From positions 186,001 through 250,000 of the forward strand of contig JADQAV010000009.1 of NCBI GenBank assembly GCA_019775845.1: a stretch of 64,000 bases of DNA. The letters are read 5' to 3'. The notes below the pieces were generated by a model that was not told the DNA's origin, made no database searches, and saw only the letters and a list, made by a program, of their open reading frames with translations. A program made the position numbers and the translations under genes. The stretch comes from Myrmaecium sp. VS I D KN 1. Its lineage: Eukaryota > Ascomycota > Dothideomycetes > Valsariales > Valsariaceae. Positions 33,454 to 43,981 of the stretch are shown one piece after another (position 1 is the stretch's first letter; each line of letters begins with the position of its first letter).

Positions 33454-35496
33454 TCACTCTTCCTCCTCAACAACCCCCTCCGGATCCGCATGGGGATCCC
33501 ATCGGCCAGTAGCATGCGCATCGGGGGTGAGAACAGGAAGGTTGCGCGTCCAGGGCACCGCGATGAACGACGGCGCAGGAATCGTCCGGCCGCCCGCGAG
33601 ACGGAAGCTGCTGAAATCGCCATCCGCGGAGGAGGCGTGCATGCTGTGGATGTGCAGGAAGATGGCGTCGAAGTTGAAGAGGCCCTTGCAGCCGGAGCGC
33701 GTGCATCCCGGGCAGCGGAAGCGCTTGGTGAAGCTGCCCGGCATCGCCAGCGACTGGTGCGGGATGCTCTTGAGGAACGGCTCGATCTTGGCCGCGTAGA
33801 CCATCTGGGCGTCCCGGATCGAGAGGGCGTACGTCCCGTTGGGTCCTTTGTTGCGGAAGAGCGGCGAATCCGCGAGCGGGCACGGCGGCCGGCCTCGCAG
33901 AGGGATTTTCTGGTACCGCTTCCACGTCTCGTGCAGGACTTTCAGGGTGAAGGTTACGCCGTCCACCCAAGCTTCCCGATCGACGACGTGGATCGCTTCC
34001 TCGGCAAGAGCGAGGATGAATTCGCTACGGGTTGCCTCTCCGGTTCCATCCGGCCTCGGATACATCATGTAAGACCGGGGCATGAGAGGCTCATATCGCC
34101 GCAGCATGTACCAATAGTCCTGAGCTTGCGCCTCCTCCTCGTAACGCGCCATCTCTTCCGCCTTCCCTCGAGCCTCCAGTATCTTCTTCTGCAAGCTGAC
34201 CCAAGCCTTTTCCGACGGACTCTTCGCAATGGCAATGGCTCTTTGGTAAGCACTGATCAACCTCAGTGCTTTCGGTGCGAGAGGCGGATCCATCTTCTGT
34301 GCTTTTTCTTGGAAGTAGGTTTCTCGGCTTTTCTTGTTCTTGGTATGCGTTTGGGACCGGTCTCGCGACATCCGCTTCTCCCATTGTTCAATCTTCCTTG
34401 TATGACTGAGGAAGGTTTGCATTGCTGCTTTCTTGCTTCTGATCCAGTCATTGACAGCATTGGGAACACCGCTGTCGGGAGCATCGCTGTCGGAGAGGTG
34501 ATCGTCCGAGGCCGTGTGCGCCGGCATTGTCCCGTGCGATGCTGCATACTCGTCAAATTCGGCACAGATGTCATCCACGTCGCTACGTGAGAATATGCGG
34601 ACAATTCCTGGGCGTCTGAAATTCATCGCCTCGGGGTCTGGTCGTCTCCAGGTACCATCATAGCTGTTCCAATGATCCATCTTCGCTGATGCAATGCAAT
34701 CCTTGAGATCCTTGTGTCTTGCATCGAGCAGAGGGCGAGCCTTGTCTTCGGGGATGATCTGGGCGTGGAAGCATTGGTCGCACCATCGCCGAAGAAACGG
34801 CCAATATGCCTTCCTCGTTTGCTTCCTCGAGCAAGACATACAAGATGAACCGTCCACCAGATCAAGATATTGCGATTCTTTGATGCCAGGTGGCGGGTCG
34901 GGCATAGACTCTCCATATTTATTCAACCGGCTCAGCTTCCACACCCCGTTGTATTCCAACAGTGCCCCAAAATCGCTCGAGACTAGTCGAAGCCTTCGAA
35001 GATCACTGGGATCACAGAACGAAAAGATGACGTTCCACACATCAATGTTCCATCGGACCTTGCTGATCGGAGGATCTGGACATTTCCGTTTCCGGGGAGG
35101 CCTCGGTCCTGAGGATTTCTCCACTCGCACTTTTCGTTTGCCGATCACGTTGGTGCAGCTTTTCAGCGTGAGTGGCGCCTTACTGCGTTGCGGATCGACC
35201 CGTAACGCAACCACCTCGGGAACCCCTCGAGCGGAAGCGGAGGACTTATAGGGGAGGTGGACGCTGTGGCATGAGAGAGGTCCGCTCGTGTTCCATGGAG
35301 GCAATGCAGGAGCTGGTTGTGGTGCCAATTTCGGCATGATAGGTGGGAGCATCCGGGGGCCTGAATTTGAGCGATGCAGCCAAGATGACGTGGATGTCTC
35401 CGAGTTGCCAGGCCCTATAGCAGCAGCTGCCGATGGCCCTGCCCCAACCGCTGGCATGTTTGCGAGAGTTGCTTTCGGGTGCCTATTAGCACTCAT
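33454..35496 (-). CDS. F-box protein with C-terminal zinc-binding motifs
   Basis: Probable substrate receptor of an SCF ubiquitin ligase. Starting from MSANRHPKAT at 35496 the product is 680 residues; an in-frame Met at 35709 would add 71 less protein-like residues. The first 140 residues are disordered and basic. An F-box occupies about 147-195 (VRWNIDVWNVIFSFCDPSDL, then VSSDFGALLEYNGVW). A CxxC pair follows (CMSCSRKQ and WCDQC), then a long helical region. Near the C-terminus a C2H2-like motif is present (FRCPGCTRSGC followed by HIHSMH). No leucine-rich or WD repeats are seen, so the target is unknown. It is divergent from the MFS gene. Confidence 0.82.
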   Translation of the reverse strand: MSANRHPKATLANMPAVGAGPSAAAAIGPGNSETSTSSWLHRSNSGPRMLPPIMPKLAPQPAPALPPWNTSGPLSCHSVHLPYKSSASARGVPEVVALRVDPQRSKAPLTLKSCTNVIGKRKVRVEKSSGPRPPRKRKCPDPPISKVRWNIDVWNVIFSFCDPSDLRRLRLVSSDFGALLEYNGVWKLSRLNKYGESMPDPPPGIKESQYLDLVDGSSCMSCSRKQTRKAYWPFLRRWCDQCFHAQIIPEDKARPLLDARHKDLKDCIASAKMDHWNSYDGTWRRPDPEAMNFRRPGIVRIFSRSDVDDICAEFDEYAASHGTMPAHTASDDHLSDSDAPDSGVPNAVNDWIRSKKAAMQTFLSHTRKIEQWEKRMSRDRSQTHTKNKKSRETYFQEKAQKMDPPLAPKALRLISAYQRAIAIAKSPSEKAWVSLQKKILEARGKAEEMARYEEEAQAQDYWYMLRRYEPLMPRSYMMYPRPDGTGEATRSEFILALAEEAIHVVDREAWVDGVTFTLKVLHETWKRYQKIPLRGRPPCPLADSPLFRNKGPNGTYALSIRDAQMVYAAKIEPFLKSIPHQSLAMPGSFTKRFRCPGCTRSGCKGLFNFDAIFLHIHSMHASSADGDFSSFRLAGGRTIPAPSFIAVPWTRNLPVLTPDAHATGRWDPHADPEGVVEEEE

Positions 35497-37241
35497 GTAG
35501 ACTGACAGAAGCGAGAGAGGGGCACAGCGAAGCGTTCGCGGATCCACTACTGGATTATCGAGGTGCCTGGGTATTCCGTGCTGAGAAACCAGGAAGCCGT
35601 TGTGTGAGAAGTCCACCTGAAGTGTGGAGGGGGCTCGAGACAGTTCGGGTTTCGGATGGAAGATAGGAAAAGCAATTGGAGCGACAGAAGCGTGAACTGA
35701 CGAGAGCAAACGGAGTGGGTCGAAGAAGCGAGAAGTACAGGATTGCTAGAACAAAAGAGGGAGCGCTGGCAAATTCTGGAGGCTCGGAGCACGAATCTGA
35801 GCAAGGTGAAGTTCGATAAAAGGCCTGGATCCTAAACGATGGGAGGATTGGTTGAAACAGCCAGGTACCCTTAAGCACACATGTCGTCAACCCGTGAACG
35901 GGGAGACGGAGCGAAGGGGCCCGGGAAAGCAGTCCGGAAGGCGAAATGGCGAGGTAGCGGCGGTTTCCTGCGAAGGCGAAGGCGAGATCTTCAGCGGGAT
36001 ATCTCTGCGTGGCCGCTCAACAGCCCACGGAGGGCGGAACTCATGGACGGACGTGGAGGAGCAAGGGGAGTTGGCGGGTGATGATGTTGGGTGAGCCACA
36101 TGATCGACGAGAATACCGAATGCACGTACGCCTGCAGGGGGAGAAGGTAACCTGATGTCGGCCTGAGGTGTTCAAAGCTATTTGTTCTCGGCCTGAGGTA
36201 TCAATAGCATAGGAAAGGACGTCAAGGCCATTACAGTCCCTTTAAGGAGTCATTAAACCACTGGAGTCACATCTATATAACCCACAAAAGACCTGTGAAT
36301 CATCTGATGTTCTCCTCAATATGCCACAGCTCGCGGAACGCCTGCGGATATAACGTCGGTAGCTCAGGAATTATCGCCGGCGGCTACAAGATGCTCGGCG
36401 CGCGGACGGCGCGAGTTCCTACATTGACTGCTCCACTTTCCCATCGGCAACACTCACCCTCTTTCGATTTTCCACGATCAACTGTTGGAGTCAGAGCTGG
36501 CAACACCGAGCATCGGCATCCTTCGTTGCATATTTGTGAGCGGTCCACCACGTTTTCTACCCTTTACCCTTGCCGGGCCCGGTGCTACCTAGTCATATCA
36601 TTTGCCGACCTGCGTGTGTGAGTGCCACATCCCGCGGAATAGAGCGATGCTTTTTTTCCGTTCTATGTGGTACTTGTATATAGAAAATCCAACGACACGA
36701 CTACATGGCCACTCGTCAACGCAATGCTATGTTCTTTCTATTCAGCTCCTTACTGCCTCCATTACACCAACCTTCTCCCCCATCCTCTTGTACCATCGGC
36801 TCGGTATCGGCAGAAGGGGACGGAGGGTGGGATGGATGGAAATCCGGACGGTCATCCGCCTTTTATTAGAGTTGAAAAGAGTCAAACCTCGGAATGGCGA
36901 AGTGTGGACGTCCGCCGGGAGCAAGCTAGGCCTTCTCCAGCGGACCGGCGGGAACGCCTAAGCCGGACCGGGCAAAGCGTCTTGCGGGGTACTTGGGCCT
37001 GGCGGCGCGCGGTGAGCAGCCAGTGGCACGCCGAAAAGTCCTGGCATCGCCCTGGGGATGGATGAGTCGAGAGAGCGAGATCGGATGTCAGCCATTTGGC
37101 TTCTCCTTCCCCCACGGGATGTATATATTTAAGATGCCCGAGGGGCGCAAGTGAGCGTGTCGTGGCCTCTCAGCCCTTCTTCCTGTAACACCCGCGCCTC
37201 TGCCCGTCCATCGTCGTCTCCCCCAGTCCTGCGTCGTCGCG
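35497..37241. other. Divergent intergenic region between F-box and MFS genes
   Basis: No gene is supported in these 1.7 kb. The 12-mer TCGGCCTGAGGT occurs twice, at 36158 and 36188, thirty bases apart. A clear TATA-like sequence before the MFS gene is listed separately. Confidence 0.5.
37121..37133 (+). promoter_or_regulatory. TATA-like box of the MFS permease gene
   Basis: GTATATATTTAAG lies about 110 bp upstream of the MFS start codon. TATA promoters are typical of regulated genes in fungi, which suits a nutrient permease. This is sequence inference only. Confidence 0.45.
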
Positions 37242-39175
37242 ATGGGTTTCTTTGAGAGTGAGTCTCGCACCTTTTCCCCGCAAAACTCATTTCCATCGTC
37301 ACCGCCCCACTCCCCCCCGGGAGTAACCCCCGGCGCGTCTTTCTTTCCCAAGTCACTCCGGCCGGAACTCTCACATCGCGCGCTGCTGACACACATGTGT
37401 AGGACAGGAGAAGGACGACTCCACGGCCGAAAAGCCGACACCTCAATACGGGGACGGCGGAGATGAAGAGGTAGCATATGACGATGATCTGCCAGTACAA
37501 TGCCCGTCGCATACCACCGATCGGAAGCTGGTCGCAAAGATCGACATGCATGTCATTCCGTTCCTCTGCATCCTCTATCTGCTGGCCTTCCTCGACCGAG
37601 TCAATATCTCCAATGCCAACGTGTTCGGGCTCTCCGGTTCGTTCTTCTCCTCCGGCTCGATCATCCGTGTCTTGGCTAACACGCAGAGGCAGAGGAGCTT
37701 GGCATGACGGACGGAAACAAGTACAACAATGCTCTGGTCATCTTCTTCGTACCGTACATCCTCGCCGAGATCCCGTCCAACGTGCTTTTGAAGAAGTTCA
37801 AGCCTCATGTGTGGCGTAAGATACACTTTCTCTCGGGCATTCGCAATCACAAGCCATACACTGACACCCTCATTTCAGTCTCCGGCTGCATGTTCTTCTT
37901 CGGCATAATGAGCATATGCCAAGGCCTTACCCGGAGTTATGGAGGGCTCCTTGCCACACGTACGACGCTCTCAGCCTTAATATGCATCTTTCTATGCTGA
38001 CAGCCCCGTAGGCTTCTTCCTGGGCCTTTTCGAAAGCGGCATGTTCCCCGGCTGCTTCTATCTGATCGGGATGTGGTACCGCCGTAGCGAAGCCCAGAGA
38101 CGGTACTCGTTCTTCTTCAGCAGCACGACGTTGGCCGGTGCATTCGGAGGCCTTCTCGCCAGCGCCATCGGAAAAATGGACGGGATGAGAGGGTACCGCG
38201 GCTGGAGATGGATTTTCATTCTCGAAGGCGTCCTCACCTGCCTCGTTTCGCTGGGTTTCTTCTTCCTGCTTCCCGATTTCCCGGAGGATGCGAAGTGGTT
38301 GCAGCCCTCGGAGAGGGAGTACGTGAAAGCCCGCCTCCGGGCCGACCAAGGTCGCGCTGCTGCCGACCGTCGCATCACCTTGCGTGATGTCATCAACGTC
38401 TTCAAGGATCCGAAGATATTCATTGGCGGGTTCATGTATTTCGGATTGATAGGTATGCGCGTCTGGATCTTGAATTTTATCTTCGTTCGACGTTGCTGAC
38501 AGTGAACGTTCCAGTTCCGGCCTACGGCTACGCGTACTTCAGTCCCGGCATCATCCAGTCCTACGGATACTCGCGGATCCAGACCCAGCTGCACAGCGTG
38601 CCCCCGTGGGCCGCCGCCTTCGTCTTCGCGATGCTCATCGCCTACGCGTCCGACAAGTTCCGGCATCGATACCTCTTCTCCATCCTCCCGATCTGCGTGT
38701 GCATCGCCGGCTTCGCCATCCTGATCCGCGTCCATGACAACACGAAGCTGCAGTACGCCGCCCTGTTTTTGGTGGCCATGGGCGCGTATTCAGCCATGCC
38801 TGTCATTGTGGTGAGTTCCTTTGCGCTTCCGTACGTCTTGCCCAGTACTGACGAAAGATGAAGTGTACCTTCGCCATGAACCTGGGCGGCCATCATCGCA
38901 GGTCCGTCGGGACCGCATGGCAAGTCGCGTTCGGAAATATCGGTGGCATCATCGCGGTGTACGCCTTCCTCTCCAAGGACGCCCCCAAATACATCCCGGG
39001 CTACAGCATCTGCATTTCGTTCGTGTGCTTGAGCGCGATCAGCTGCACGCTCTACTACGTCGCCTGCTTGATGCAGAATCGGCGGCGAGATGCGGCGCCC
39101 GCGGACTTGGGGCTGACGGAGTATGAGAAGACGGAGATGGGGGATCTGAGCCCGGATTACCGTTATATGTTGTAG
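37242..39175 (+). CDS. MFS permease of the anion:cation symporter (Dal5/Tna1-like) family
   Basis: Plasma-membrane transporter, probably for an organic anion such as nicotinate, allantoate or a related vitamin; the exact substrate cannot be read. Seven exons (37242-37257, 37403-37636, 37687-37815, 37879-37959, 38012-38452, 38515-38810, 38864-39175) give 502 residues. Exon 1 has only 16 bases (MGFFE). Family marks are DRKLVAKIDMHVIPFLCILY, FLDRVNISNANVFGL, FVPYILAEIPSNVLLKKF, FFLGLFESGMFPGCFYLIG and YRGWRWIFILEGVLT. About twelve hydrophobic spans are visible. The sixth intron is placed so that VIV joins CTFAMNLGGHHRR, as in relatives. No biosynthetic cluster surrounds it. Confidence 0.92.
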
Positions 39176-39385
39176 ATAGTGGTCGTTAATCGCGGATTGA
39201 TGATAGCGAGATTTTAGTCTGTCCTTCTGTAATACCATGGCGATGTAAGTGCACATTTTTTGGCTGATCCTGTGAAATGTGCTAGCCATCGCCCAATACA
39301 GTGTCGATCAAGCCCTCAAAAGGCCGAGCATGCCCGTCAGCACGGCATCCGTACCGCCGGACGTCACACCAGGTGCAGTCCCCCC

Positions 39386-40282
39386 TCACGACGCATTCGG
39401 ACTGCTCGACGTCTCCACACTATCATTATCCGTCCAAATCTCCTTGCTCTCCTGCTCCACCGCCTTCATCGCGCGGGCGACCTCCTCCAGCTTCGCCACC
39501 ACATCCAGCACGCCAGCGTTGACCTTGTGGAAGTAGCGATCGTTCAGCTCCCGCCGCTTCCGCGCCAGCCGGATGTCCTTCTCCGTGTCCTCCTCCAGCT
39601 GGACGGTGCCGCTGGCGGTGCTGCGGGTGCTCCCGCTGCGGGCGCGGGAAGCGGCGGCAGCGCCCCCGCCGCCGACGGACTCGCTCCCCCCGAGCTTGTC
39701 TGCCCGGTCTGAGGCAAGATGGGCTGCGGTGTTGGACCTCGAGTCCTGCTCTGGGCCCTTTTTCCCTGCCCCTCCTTCGTCGTCATCCTCCTCCCCCTGG
39801 CGCCGGTCCTCGTCCTCGGTCTCGCCGCGCACCCACGCCTGCGCGAGCGCGATCTGGGCGGCCCGCAGCTCATCCAGGGCCTGGGCGTGGTTGGGGCTGA
39901 AGATCGGGTTGCCGTTCAGCGCGCTGAGCTCGACCTCTTCCAGGGTGTTCTGCATCTCGGCCCAGATGGCGTCGGTGCGATCGTTGCTCTGCTGCTCCGC
40001 CTTGCGACGGTCTTGCTCCCGGCGGGAGAGCGGGTCGGAGGGCGAGCCCACGGATGAGTCGTTGTTGTTGTTGTTGTTGTTGTTGTTGTTATGGTCATGT
40101 TCGGCGTGCCGCGGGTCTTCGAGGAGGGAGCGTTGTTTTGCGAGGGGTGCGCGGGAGGAGGGAATGCTGCTTGTTGGGCCGAGGAGGGAGGCGTTGGATG
40201 CGTTGCGTGAGGGGGGTCCGACGAATAGTGATGGCGCTGGTAGTCGCTGCGCTTGGATCTTTTGTGAGGCGCCGGATGCCAT
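39386..40282 (-). CDS. Fungal orphan protein with conserved helical region (DUF5315-like, tentative)
   Basis: A 298-residue single-exon product. The first 110 residues are disordered and include ten consecutive Asn encoded by a trinucleotide repeat. A conserved-looking helical block follows (RTDAIWAEMQNTLEEVELSA, NHAQALDELRAAQIALAQAW), then an acidic and Gly/Ser-rich linker, and a C-terminal helix (RKRRELNDRYFHKVNAGVLD, VVAKLEEVARAMKAVEQES). This resembles Pezizomycotina proteins grouped under a domain of unknown function, possibly DUF5315, but I am not certain of that label. A link with BLOC-1-type coiled-coil subunits is only a guess. Confidence 0.7.
   Translation of the reverse strand: MASGASQKIQAQRLPAPSLFVGPPSRNASNASLLGPTSSIPSSRAPLAKQRSLLEDPRHAEHDHNNNNNNNNNNDSSVGSPSDPLSRREQDRRKAEQQSNDRTDAIWAEMQNTLEEVELSALNGNPIFSPNHAQALDELRAAQIALAQAWVRGETEDEDRRQGEEDDDEGGAGKKGPEQDSRSNTAAHLASDRADKLGGSESVGGGGAAAASRARSGSTRSTASGTVQLEEDTEKDIRLARKRRELNDRYFHKVNAGVLDVVAKLEEVARAMKAVEQESKEIWTDNDSVETSSSPNAS
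40061..40090. repeat. GTT trinucleotide repeat coding for poly-Asn
   Basis: Ten GTT units on the plus strand, read as AAC codons on the minus strand inside the orphan gene at 39386-40282. Length variation between strains is likely. Confidence 0.9.
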
Positions 40283-40753
40283 GGTTCCCGGTCTGCTATG
40301 CTGGTGCGTTGCAATGGAGGAAATACAGAACCGTTCACCCAGCTCGCATTGTATTGTAGCGGGATGAGTACCTAGGCGGTATCAGACTCCTGGTTGGTCG
40401 GCGAGGCGCACCCCTTCAAAGGTGGCGCAGCACTCTGCGGTCTCAGCTTAGCTAAGGAGGGAGGAGTGGCGGGCACCGGCCGCTAATCCCAACCCCGTTA
40501 GTTTAGCGAACCCAACCTTCTCAGCAGCACACACAAACCCACCGTTCTTCTTATTCGATTTTCCTGAAACCCCGACCGACCAACGACATAACACCCGTCC
40601 CCGCGATCCAACATATAAATCGGTACGTTTCTTCTGCACGAAAGAGCAACAGGAAGAGAGCAATCTACGCACCCGTTTCCCTGCTTTCACATTTCTCCCC
40701 ATCTCGAAGTTGGTGGCCCTCAGACTGACGATTCGGTCCAACAAACAGCAACC
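40283..40753. promoter_or_regulatory. Divergent spacer with TATA-like site before RPS23
   Basis: The spacer lies between the orphan gene (minus) and RPS23 (plus). ATATAAAT near 40612 could be the RPS23 TATA element, about 140 bp before its start codon. Nothing else is identified. Confidence 0.4.
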
Positions 40754-41267
40754 ATGGGTAAAGGCAAGCCGAGAGGACTCAACGCCGCGCGCAAGCTGCG
40801 CAACCACCGTCGTGAGGGACGCTGGGCCGATCTCTCGTACAAGAAGCGCCTCCTCGGAACCGCGTACAAGTCCTCCCCCTTCGGCGGCTCCTCCCACGCC
40901 AAGGGCATCGTCCTTGAGAAGGTCGGTGTCGAGGCCAAGCAGCCCAACTCCGCCATCCGCAAGTGTGTCCGTGTCCAGCTCATCAAGAACGGCAAGAAGG
41001 TCACCGCTTTCGGTACGTTGAAGAAGAGAATTTCCCGATATGACGAACGAAGAGTCCGAAGATGATCTAACGAGAATCCTTTCTACAGTCCCCAACGACG
41101 GTTGCTTGAACTTCGTGGATGAGAACGACGAGGTCCTCCTGGCTGGTTTCGGTCGCAAGGGCAAGGCCAAGGGTGATATTCCCGGTGTGCGTTTCAAGGT
41201 CGTCAAGGTGTCGGGTGTCGGTCTGTCCGCTCTCTGGAAGGAGAAGAAGGAGAAGCCCAGGTCGTAG
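40754..41267 (+). CDS. RPS23: 40S ribosomal protein S23 (uS12)
   Basis: Decoding-centre protein of the small ribosomal subunit. Two exons (40754-41012, 41089-41267) are joined in phase 1 over a 76-bp intron with a CTAAC branch point. The product has 145 residues, the exact length typical of eukaryotic uS12. It reads [20 protein letters not shown] at the start, contains [20 protein letters not shown] with the conserved loop, and ends [13 protein letters not shown]. Confidence 0.98.
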
Positions 41268-41698
41268 ATCATGTGCTCGTGTGTGTGCGTGCTGCTGCCG
41301 TGGGTCGGCGTAGCTGTTGGAGGAGGTGGCGTGTGGTTCATGGGTTTTTTACTACTACAACACGGTACAACTGCATGATCTGGGCATCTGGTCGGCAAAA
41401 AGAAATATGACCTTCCGGACCTTTTCCTTCACGATGTTTCTTTCCAAAAACGGTCTACATCCTGCTCGCTTCGTCGTCGTTCGTGAACAACATTGAATGG
41501 AACGCTTTCGAAATGATAACACTCGATAGCAGTGGCAATTCATACCGGTCGTTGACCTTCCCAATTTGATCTAATACACATAACAGGCAACCTGAACACA
41601 ATGATATCTGCAAAGCCACGCATGCGCCCAATCAACCGTAGAACGCCTTTGTCCATCCCAGTCTACCGGTAGAGGGTATCTACATACCCATCACTCAC
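41268..41698. other. Convergent 3' region of RPS23 and IMA1
   Basis: Downstream flanks of two convergent genes. No gene is seen. Confidence 0.55.
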
Positions 41699-43702
41699 TC
41701 ACGAAGCCCGCTTCACCGCTCCAAGCCCCAACGCCCAGTATCCCGCCACCGCAGCCGCGACGCCCAACCCGAGCGGCAGCGCCCACCACACGATCCAGCC
41801 GCCCGTCATCTCGACAGCGGACGACGCACCGGCCATCGTCTTCCTCATCCTCTTCTCCTGCTGAGCCCGCCGCACCTCCGGCGGATCGTCATCGATGGAG
41901 AACACGGACTTGAACATGTTCTCGAGCCCAGTGTCGACGGTGTCCTCCTTGAGCTGCAGGTGCGAGGGGCGCAGGTCGAGGGTACCGGCCGTGCGGGAGC
42001 GGGTCGTCGACGTCGTCGACGTCGGGGCGGCCCCGTCACCGGCCCCGTTGTCGTTCTCCGCGGGCTTGTTGCGCGACATCAGCGTGGCGAAGAAGTTGTT
42101 CTGCTGCGTCTCGGAGGCTTTGCGGAAGATGTCTCGTTTGGGGGGGTTGCGGAGCTTGTGGGCGGGCGCAAGGGGCGCGGGGGGGAGCTGCCCGTAGAAG
42201 GGGGATGGGGATTCCTCGCGTGGCAACGGCCGTGTCGTCGGATTGCCGCCGCGCCGGGGCTGCAGGGAGATGAGGTTGGCGCGCGTGGGCGTCCAATCCA
42301 TGGCGTTGTCGCGGTCGTCGTAGATGGAGGGGGTGGTTTCGGTGTCGCTGTAGTCGGTTGTGCTGAGGCCGTCGTCGAGGATGGTGGAGGGCGTGTCGAT
42401 GATGGGGTCGAACTGGGGGGCGAGGCTCTTGATGGGGAATGGCCTCGGTGTGGTGTGCGAGTGCGTATCGAACGCTGATGAGAACGCTGTCGAGGTACTG
42501 ATATGCCCTCTGGTGGGCTGTCCTGGTGTTGCGGGTGGTGCCTCTGACAGTAAGGGATCGTCATAGTCTGCGAACGAGATACGGGGAGAGTTGTCGATCT
42601 GGACGATGCTGCGGGAGACCGCAATTGACTAGACTGCTATTAGCATGGTTCAGACAATTGTTAAAGGTGAACTTACCAATATAAAGAAGAGCACGCTCAG
42701 CGTATGGACTCCTCTGTAAGCCTGGGCGGGAATGCCTAACGCGTGCGGATTCTCGAGCCAGCGCCAAGTGAGCGCGCGTATGGACATGATCGTGATCTGG
42801 AAGAGCAAGAAATTCTTCAACCCAACAAGGCGACCTCTGACACCGGCGAGCTTGTCACTCAGTTTGCTATTCCACCACATCGTCGCGAAACCGATCCACA
42901 GCGCCGGCCTCATGAGGGAATCGAGCCAACTGAAACAGCCAGGGGCAATCGAAGTGCTTCCCTGAAGCTGTAAGACGCAAGCATAAGCCGTCATAGGCTC
43001 ATCTGGCACCATACCCTGCTCTTCTTCGGCGTCCACGAGGAGGTGACGGACGTGCCACGCCATCTGAACGAGGAAACTCAATGTCCAAAGCCACCCAACG
43101 AGGGACAACAGGGAACTCCTCCAGCCTCGATTGTCCACCGTCCTTGGTAGGTCACCATGCTTTGTTCTCTCCATAATGCGCCTCAAGTTGTCGGTCTTCG
43201 CCGCATAACCAGCAGCCCTGATCTTCTCCGCAACTCGGGGAGCACAGTTGCCGCATACCTGAGGGTAGCGCCGCTCCAGATTCCTCTTGTACTCCGGGTA
43301 TGAAGCTTCGTAAGTCGCATAGTTAGGGTCCGTCGGAGGAGGTAGGTATGCGGCTATCGCTTGGGCGACCAGGTTCTGGTTCTTCAGACAAGTTTGGCAG
43401 AACAGCGTCTCGTCGGACGGTCCCAGACCGGGGGACGTGGGTCGCGGTACGCTGTGCGCATATTGCACGTGAGCTGGCTCTTCGGCGGGTGGAGGATCCG
43501 TTATTTGTCCGTTCTACAGAGACAGCAGGTTAGCTTCATGCGGCTATGATGAGGAGCAAAAGGGCGGCGGACAGACCTCGTCGAGATAGTTGACAGCTTC
43601 GCAGTTGGCGCACTGGAACTGGCGCACCTCCCGTGCATACTTCTGCGCAGACCGGCTACCGCAGTAGAAGCAGGTGAGATTGCGGCGGAGTAGAGTCGGC
43701 AT
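41699..43702 (-). CDS. IMA1: Inner nuclear membrane protein Ima1 (SAMP1/NET5 family)
   Basis: Integral protein of the inner nuclear envelope, linked in fission yeast to heterochromatin and envelope organisation. Three exons (43702-43577, 43513-42677, 42628-41699) give 630 residues. The Ima1 N-terminal domain has paired CxxC zinc motifs: LTCFYCGSRSAQKYAREVRQ, FQCANCEAVNYLDE, ETLFCQTCLKNQNL and VCGNCAPRVAEKI. Several hydrophobic spans follow in exon 2 (SLLSLVGWLWTLSFLVQMAW, then GVHTLSVLFFIL before the splice). The C-terminal third is disordered and Ser/Thr/Pro-rich, closed by a final hydrophobic span (VWWALPLGLGVAAAVAGYWA). It is divergent from MRPL40 with 279 bp between the starts. Confidence 0.92.
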
Positions 43703-43981
43703 CCTGCATCCGTACTGGCCACGACGGTTGACGGAGGATGGGGAGCGGACGGGTTTCCGACGAACAAAGGCGGTGCAGGACGGCAGTTGGCGGAGGGTCG
43801 GGGGGACCTTTTTGTTCGCGGGTCCGCGGTCACATGGTGGAGAATTTCCGTGACATTGTCGGCGATCCCCCGGAGCTTCACCTGCGCTGTTCACCACCTC
43901 GACCCTTTTCACGTTGGGGCTGACCACCACCGCTTCCATCCATTCCCGTTCTTGACCGGCCGTGATCGGCGTCCCTTCACC

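Noticed and set aside
37242-39175. MFS gene as a marker of a secondary-metabolite cluster
   Set aside because: Its family is nutrient uptake type, and the neighbours are F-box, ribosomal and orphan genes, with no synthase or tailoring enzyme.
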